Origin: Cudoniella acicularis
Taxonomy: Eukaryota; Ascomycota; Leotiomycetes; Helotiales; Helotiaceae
Reading direction: 5' to 3'
DNA length: 13,160 nt
Assembly (NCBI GenBank): GCA_013054445.1
Contig: JAAMPI010001551.1
Coordinates: 1-13,160, forward strand
Shown: positions 8,879 to 13,160 of the stretch, piece after piece
Layout: each line of letters begins with the position of its first letter
Numbering within the stretch: position 1 is the first letter of the stretch
The notes under the pieces: model-generated
Told to the model about the DNA's origin: nothing
The model's database searches: none
What the model saw: only the letters and a program-made list of their open reading frames with translations
Program-made: the position numbers and the translations under genes

Positions 8879-10836
8879 TCATAGCTTGACCTTGCCGCCA
8901 TGGAGTTCCTCCCAATCCTGAAGTTTAAATTTGACATACGTGCCATTTTTCAACCAGTAGAGCTCGTCATTTCCAACCTTCTCAGGATTTACACCTTGAG
9001 CTCTTACAACATGCTTCTGTTGCTTGTTCGTTCCAGTCATTTGCATATCGTTCGTCAACCGCAAGAACAGAGGAACGGCGAATCGAGGTAAGCGTTCGTG
9101 AGCGTGCTTTGCCAAGTCGCTCATGAGCTTCTCACTAGGTTGCTCCGCCAAAACGATTGCTACACAACCCGCTCGACCATCGTGATGTGGAAGTTCTACA
9201 CCATAAACGTTGGCCTCGTGCACAGCGGCGTGATTGCCAAGCGCTTCAGAGACTTCATTTGTCGACACATTCTCTGCTTTCCACCTGAAGGTGTCTCCAA
9301 TACGGTCACTGAAGTACGTGAGACCCTCGGCATTGCCAGTAATCATGTCGCCAGTGCGGAACCACGCGTCGCCTTTCTTGAACACGTTTCTGAGAATCTT
9401 GCTTTCCGTAGATTCAGGGTTGTTGTAATAACCCTGGAACTTTTTGGGAATATCGTCCGCAATGAGCTGGTATAATAGCTCACCAGGCTCTCCCACGTCA
9501 ACTCGTTTGCAAAAACCTGTCTTAGGGTCGCGCCACGGTTGCTCGGTTTCCCAGTCTAAGACAACACGGGCACTTGCTGATTTGGATATAAATCTAGCGA
9601 AGGTCCCGAGACGTCCAATTGCACCTTTGCCAAAATCATTCCGGCTGAAGTTCCATGAAGCACCTGAGCCCTCTGTCGCGGTATAGAATTCTGCTATGTC
9701 TGTGATGCCAAAACGTTCTTTGAATTGGTTCCATATGTCTGGTCTCAAGCCGTTCCCAAATGCCATTCTAACTTTGTTCTTTTTGTCGAGGTCTTCACCT
9801 GTAACAGGATCGATCTGAGGAGGCGCAGTAAGAAGATATCGACAGGTTTCGCCTACATATTGGATGACTGTAGCATTTGATGCTCGAACTTCTTGCCAGA
9901 AGGTTTTCGTAGAGAATTTCCTGCCGATGATAATCGAGCCTCCAGTCATCAGGACCATGCAAAGACCAAGAATGGCAGCTGATGAGTGGTAAAGAGGCAT
10001 GCACCGCTCATTTTTAGCAATTATCCTTGAGAAAGAGCTTGAGAGGAACCTACAGTGTAGAAAATATCAGACTTGGTGAAGTGATTCCAGCCCGGTACGA
10101 TCTGAGTTGCTGTCAAAACTTTAATCCAGCTTACAATCGCACCCTTTGGCATTCCGGTCGTTCCGCTGGTAAATATGAGCATGGCCATATTTTGCGGTTT
10201 ACTTTCGGACCTTGAAGCGTTTGGTTCTCTCTCGGCTTGTATTGATATTGCTTCGGCCTCCAGTTCCGGGGTGAACACCTCGACCGTCACACCTGGTAGG
10301 CCATCCCTAACCTCTTGCGTTATGTTGTGCTGGACTTCAGGATCAACAAGAACCAAACTAGCTGTAGCGACTTTGATGCAGTGCGTAAGAGCTTTATCGG
10401 CCAAATTGTAGTTGATAAATGCTGGCCTCGCTCCGATTTCCCACAACCCGAACCAGACAAACACGAACTTTTCTGAGTTCATGAAGTCCATAGCTACGAT
10501 ATCCTTCGGCTTCACATTGTATTTTGTCTTCAACCAAGTTCCGTACTTCAACGCTGTCTGGTAGACTTCCTTGTATGTCCATTCCCGTCCTCCGTGTATC
10601 AAAAACACATCGTTCGATGCCGCGCCCTGTGCATGGTCTTCCAGGACGTAGAAAAAGTTCAATCGGTCGTTCTTTTCTCTTCTTGAGACGTCGAGGCCGG
10701 CCTTAACAGCAGGTCCAATAAGACTGAGGTCATAGCTAAATCCCGTTCTAGCATTCAAGTATGCCAGAGTGGCGGCGGCTGCTGGAGCCGCAAGAGCCAA
10801 AGGAACTGCAAGGGAATGGTCAATTGAGAACTTCAT
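8879..10836 (-). CDS. FAT1: Fat1-type fatty acid transporter / very-long-chain acyl-CoA synthetase
   Basis: Spliced CDS: 10836-10054 and 10006-8879, giving 636 residues, the usual FATP/Fat1 length. Such proteins couple uptake of long or very long chain fatty acids to ATP-dependent CoA activation at the plasma membrane, ER, lipid droplets or peroxisomes. A hydrophobic Ala/Leu-rich segment lies at residues 9-27. The AMP-binding motif IFTSGTTGMPKGA is at 221-233, MPLYHS at 264-269, FYTATEGS at 368-375, WFRTGD at 476-481, and the FATP/VLACS signature DRIGDTFRWKAENVSTNEV at 495-513. The C-terminal Lys-containing motif TGTNKQQK is at 585-592. The protein ends in -VKL, which resembles a weak PTS1. 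The ATG has A at -3 and is preceded by a three-codon upstream ORF. All core motifs look intact. Which fatty acids it prefers, and whether transport or activation dominates, cannot be read from sequence. Confidence 0.93.
10007..10053 (-). other. Intron of the FAT1-like gene, 47 nt
   Basis: The donor is ACT|GTAGGT and the acceptor ATGAG|CGG on the minus strand, in phase 0. Splicing joins DIFYT to RCMPLYHSSAA and restores the conserved YT..MPLYHS segment of the family. An in-frame TAA lies inside the intron, so it must be removed to make the full enzyme. The likely branch sequence (TTGCTAAAA) lies close to the acceptor and is less canonical than that of the AnmK-like intron. Confidence 0.88.
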
Positions 10837-10849
10837 CTTTGGGGAGAAT

Positions 10850-10861
10850 CTAACCTGGCAT
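10850..10861 (-). promoter_or_regulatory. Three-codon upstream ORF before the FAT1-like start
   Basis: The minus strand reads ATG CCA GGT TAG, encoding Met-Pro-Gly-stop, and ends 13 nt before the main ATG at 10836. If it lies in the leader, as its closeness suggests, ribosomes would have to pass it by leaky scanning or reinitiate over a very short gap. Its -3 base is A (aagagATG), so it is not obviously weak. Such minimal upstream ORFs usually lower translation. Confidence 0.5.
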
Positions 10862-11199
10862 CTCTTCGTTTTATGGGCGAATACTCTTTGATTTATTCTG
10901 GCGCAAAGTGTCTCTGTTTTGCTTTTCTATCGGTAATTGGCACGGACAAGTAAATACCGGTAGGAATGCGGTCTCTTGAAACAGCGAAAGGCGGGGGGGA
11001 GAGAGAGAAGCCGAGCAAGGAGATGTGGTCGGCATGAACATTATAAAATAGTGAGGAGTGAATATCGATCAAGCCATGGCTGCGCCGTATTGGCAATCAG
11101 CCAGCGCGATGTTGCCCTGGCTGCATTGGTCCGCGTTGAGGAGATGCTGGATATCGGATAGCTCACCGTTAGCATGCGAGGATCTCCAGGATCGAAATG

Positions 11200-11205
11200 C
11201 CTCGG
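11200..11205 (+). promoter_or_regulatory. CCTCGG site, possible fatty-acid response element
   Basis: CCTCGG is the core described for the Aspergillus nidulans fatty acid regulators FarA and FarB, which act on fatty acid use genes. This copy lies 364 nt upstream of the FAT1-like start, a sensible position. Only one copy is present in the gap. The hexamer also occurs at 8619-8624 and inside the FAT1-like CDS near 9325, so a chance match is quite possible. Confidence 0.25.
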
Positions 11206-11538
11206 CAGCTTGGCCCTTGTGAAAGCGGGCAAAGCATAGCAACAGACTTTTGGGGCGCATCTGTTAAGGATAAGTGACGGAGCTTTGGAGTCTATTGGGT
11301 ATGGAGTGCGAGAATGCTTCCTATGGCTAGACCCACAAGATGCACTACAATACAACCAGCGGGTGCGGAGTCGTGGGGACAAGTTCCGGCATAGATATGA
11401 TGCAACATATCAGCCCTGTGTTTACTGACTAAGCCCCTAATATGAGCAGTGGATTTCTTCTGCACCCAGTGTGTCGGTACAGCGTCGACAGCGCCTCCTG
11501 AAGCCACGGTCGCGAATTCGCGTATTTGGGTATCCAGG

Positions 11539-11556
11539 ATGCAATCACGACCTTAA
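11539..11556 (+). promoter_or_regulatory. Five-codon upstream ORF in the presumed GPI17 leader
   Basis: ATG CAA TCA CGA CCT TAA encodes Met-Gln-Ser-Arg-Pro-stop and lies wholly upstream of the GPI17-like ATG at 11610. It matters only if transcription starts upstream of 11539, which the sequence does not settle. Confidence 0.3.
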
Positions 11557-11586
11557 GCCTTCACCGATCGACCCTTTTCAATTTCG

Positions 11587-11667
11587 ATGTGGCAACGAGC
11601 TGCCCAAATATGTCCACATCTTCGCATACTCCTGCCATTTTGCAGGAGGACGATAGTCGCGGGATAG
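11587..11667 (+). promoter_or_regulatory. Upstream ORF overlapping the GPI17 start
   Basis: An ATG at 11587 opens a 26-codon frame that begins 23 nt before the main ATG at 11610, in another frame, and stops at TAG 11665-11667 inside the main CDS. Ribosomes that use it would bypass the main start. Its context (T at -3, T at +4) is weak, while the main ATG has A at -3, so leaky scanning would favour the main frame. It counts only if the transcript starts upstream of 11587. Confidence 0.35.
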
Positions 11668-13160
11668 GGAAGGATTCAGTTCCCCCAGCAGACGCATTTT
11701 CCGTCGCGTCCACGAAAAAGGAGCCCCCTCCAGAAAAGCCAGAGAGCATCCGATTGCGAAGCCTCGTTCTCCTTTCCTTCTGGGTCATAATTCTTTTCTT
11801 GGGTCTGCCAATATGGTGGAAGACAACGACCATATACAGGGCCAGGTTGCCTCTGGACCAGATGATGGATTGGGCTGACGGAAGAGTATATACATGCCCT
11901 GCAGATCACTTGGAGCTCGAGGCTGAACTTTATTAGGCGTGCCGGCCGGTCTTTCCACTACGAATTTCAATAGAAGCAGATTCTCTGCAAGATCACGAAG
12001 CACAGCATTTACTGCGGACCACCCAGCATGCATTGGATGATCTCAACGATTTCTCGGCGCATCATTTGCGATTACAACTCTCCCCTCCCGCCAATGCGAC
12101 GACATCCGCAGAGGGCGTTTCCAAAGGGGGCGATGAGGAGGAGGTTGCCCTCGTTATAAGGCTTTTGCCAGGAACAATCACAAAAGCAGATCTACAATCG
12201 TATTCTCCAATTTTGGATGTTTACTATACCCCTAATCAAATACCGTCAAGCTCGTCGTCATCGTCGTCGTTAGCTACATACATTGCAAATACACTACAGA
12301 CCATGTTTGCAGAAGAGCAAGCAATGATTGCATACCTTCTTTCTACAAGTTCTGCGCCTCCAGAACGCAGCCCAAAGGCTTTAGCCCCTGAGGTTGCTGA
12401 ATCTCTCGCCAAATGGACAACTCGATCGATGAAATACTCTCGAACATACCATTTGACCTTTTCACTTTTCACACCCAATGCAACTCCTTCATCGTGGGAT
12501 ATTGAAGCAGCACTAGAGGAGCATGTAAAGCCACTGTTGAAAAGCTTTTCGTCAATCAGCAATTTCACAATTGACACACAAGTCCAGCTCTACGCAACTC
12601 CAGGAGTTGGCGGAAACGTGCTGAAGAAAGAAGATCTAAGCGGCTTCATCAACGCCGCGGAATGGCCGTTAAGTCCCAGCATCGGCGGAGCTCCAACCGT
12701 GAACTTCATCGTCTACGTTGGTGATATGGAGGTAGAAGGAGGAGGGAAAAGCTGGCTGATTCCCCAATGGGGAGGCGTTGTCATTCAATCCGACATCTCG
12801 GATCTTCGACCAGCAATGCTGACCTTCTCAAACCAGCTAATGTCACTACTCGGAGCTCCAGAGACAGGATCACTCCCACTCCGCTTGATGACATTAGTCC
12901 GAGTCCGCAGCGCCGGCTTATTACTAAAAGCCAGCGGAACCATGGGGAGTTTGGCACGCCTAACATTAGCGTTACCATCAATCAGCATTCCCAAAAGCGT
13001 TGCAGATGGTGTATACACCACCATCGAGCATTTACGCAAAGCATGCGATGGATTAGGTGGAAAAGAAGGGTTGGAAAACGCAATTATTGCCGAGGAAGCA
13101 GCAGAGAAAGCTTTCTTTGAGAAGAGCATGGTTGGACAGGTGTATTTCCCCGACGAGCAC
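11610..13160 (+). CDS. GPI17: GPI transamidase subunit PIG-S/Gpi17, 3' end cut by window
   Basis: Spliced CDS: 11610-11885 and 11937-13160, giving 500 residues before the window ends in frame. PIG-S/Gpi17 is a membrane subunit of the ER GPI transamidase, which replaces a protein's C-terminal signal with a GPI anchor. The N-terminal tail is short and Ser/Pro-rich, followed by the family block KPESIRLRSLVLLSFWVIIL (43-62), WWKTTTIYRARLP (69-81) and a transmembrane segment at about 50-70. The large luminal domain has NxS/T sequons at N145, N273 and N301, an eight-Ser run (196-203), and SWLIPQWGG (364-372). The family block MVGQVYFPDEH (490-500) ends at the window edge. The second, C-terminal membrane segment must lie beyond it. 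ATG 11610 is the first in-frame ATG after a TGA at 11499 and has A at -3. Confidence 0.93.
11886..11936 (+). other. Intron of the GPI17-like gene, 51 nt
   Basis: The donor is AGA|GTATAT and the acceptor TTATTAG|GCG, in phase 0, with a CTGAAC branch-like sequence about 11-16 nt before the end. Splicing joins MMDWADGR to ACRPVFPLRISIEAD and restores the family pattern. The intron carries an in-frame TAG in its acceptor, so read-through would truncate the protein at 109 residues. Confidence 0.9.
12246..12269 (+). repeat. Serine-codon trinucleotide repeat in GPI17
   Basis: Eight consecutive Ser codons, mostly TCG with TCA and AGC interruptions, encode a poly-Ser run in the luminal part of PIG-S. 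The repeat is imperfect, which should limit slippage. It probably lies in a loop, since it follows the strand-like segment LDVYYTPNQIP. Confidence 0.85.

Larger units (their letters stand above)
10837..11609. promoter_or_regulatory. Divergent promoter region between FAT1-like and GPI17-like genes
   Basis: The 773-bp gap separates the start codons of two divergent genes. Towards FAT1, the minus strand has a TTTATAAT sequence at about 11040-11047 and a pure pyrimidine tract at 11010-10993, followed by an ATG-free leader down to the small upstream ORF; this is a typical fungal arrangement. On the GPI17 side no clear TATA box lies near the start, and the leader seems to contain two upstream ORFs. 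Minus-strand open frames at 11041-11382 and 11292-11507 look like chance. A single CCTCGG site is listed separately. Confidence 0.6.

Noticed and set aside
8900..10706. Plus-strand ORFs opposite the FAT1-like gene
   Set aside because: They are antisense shadows; the minus strand carries all acyl-CoA synthetase motifs in order.
11526..11609. Longer GPI17 N-terminus beginning at 11526
   Set aside because: The codon at 11526 is TTG. The first in-frame ATG after the upstream TGA at 11499 is at 11610.
12236..12577. Minus-strand 113-codon ORF with an Asp-rich tail
   Set aside because: It is the antisense of the GPI17 exon; the Asp run is the reverse of the Ser codon repeat.

Overview
The window reads as nuclear DNA of a filamentous ascomycete (Pezizomycotina). 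It holds three protein genes with fungal-type short introns (47-51 nt, GT...AG). Their products belong to families found in such fungi: an AnmK-like sugar kinase, a Fat1-type fatty acid transporter/acyl-CoA synthetase, and the GPI transamidase subunit PIG-S/Gpi17. A Leotiomycete origin is a guess from the general look of the proteins and is not shown by the sequence.

Layout: (i) 1-1060 is relatively GC-rich and carries small tandem repeats but no recognisable gene. (ii) 1061-3480 is gene-poor, with a TATA-like box near 1413 and several short protein-like runs in changing frames (2140-2595) that I cannot identify. (iii) 3481-6494 is AT-richer and gene-less. It has a CT-rich stretch and an octamer repeat near 4740-4860 that resembles a fungal promoter/5' leader, plus a few small ORFs of doubtful status. 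(iv) 6495-7982, minus strand: a divergent AnmK-family gene with one in-frame intron. (v) 8879-10836, minus strand: a complete FAT1-like gene with one intron. (vi) 10837-11609: a divergent promoter region. (vii) 11610-13160, plus strand: the PIG-S/GPI17 gene with one intron, cut by the right edge of the window.

Functionally, the FAT1-like enzyme would import and activate long or very long chain fatty acids. PIG-S is a scaffold subunit of the ER complex that attaches GPI anchors to proteins. The two genes are divergent neighbours and could share control elements, but nothing here proves co-regulation. The AnmK-like protein departs from the family consensus, as I remember it, at several phosphate- and sugar-binding motifs, so its activity is uncertain.

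I found no CRISPR array, rRNA, tRNA, intact transposon or secondary-metabolite cluster. No clearly new biological system is evident. The most interesting points are the altered motifs of the AnmK-like protein, short upstream ORFs in front of FAT1 and GPI17, and a possible non-coding or micropeptide transcription unit in the 3-kb gene-less block.
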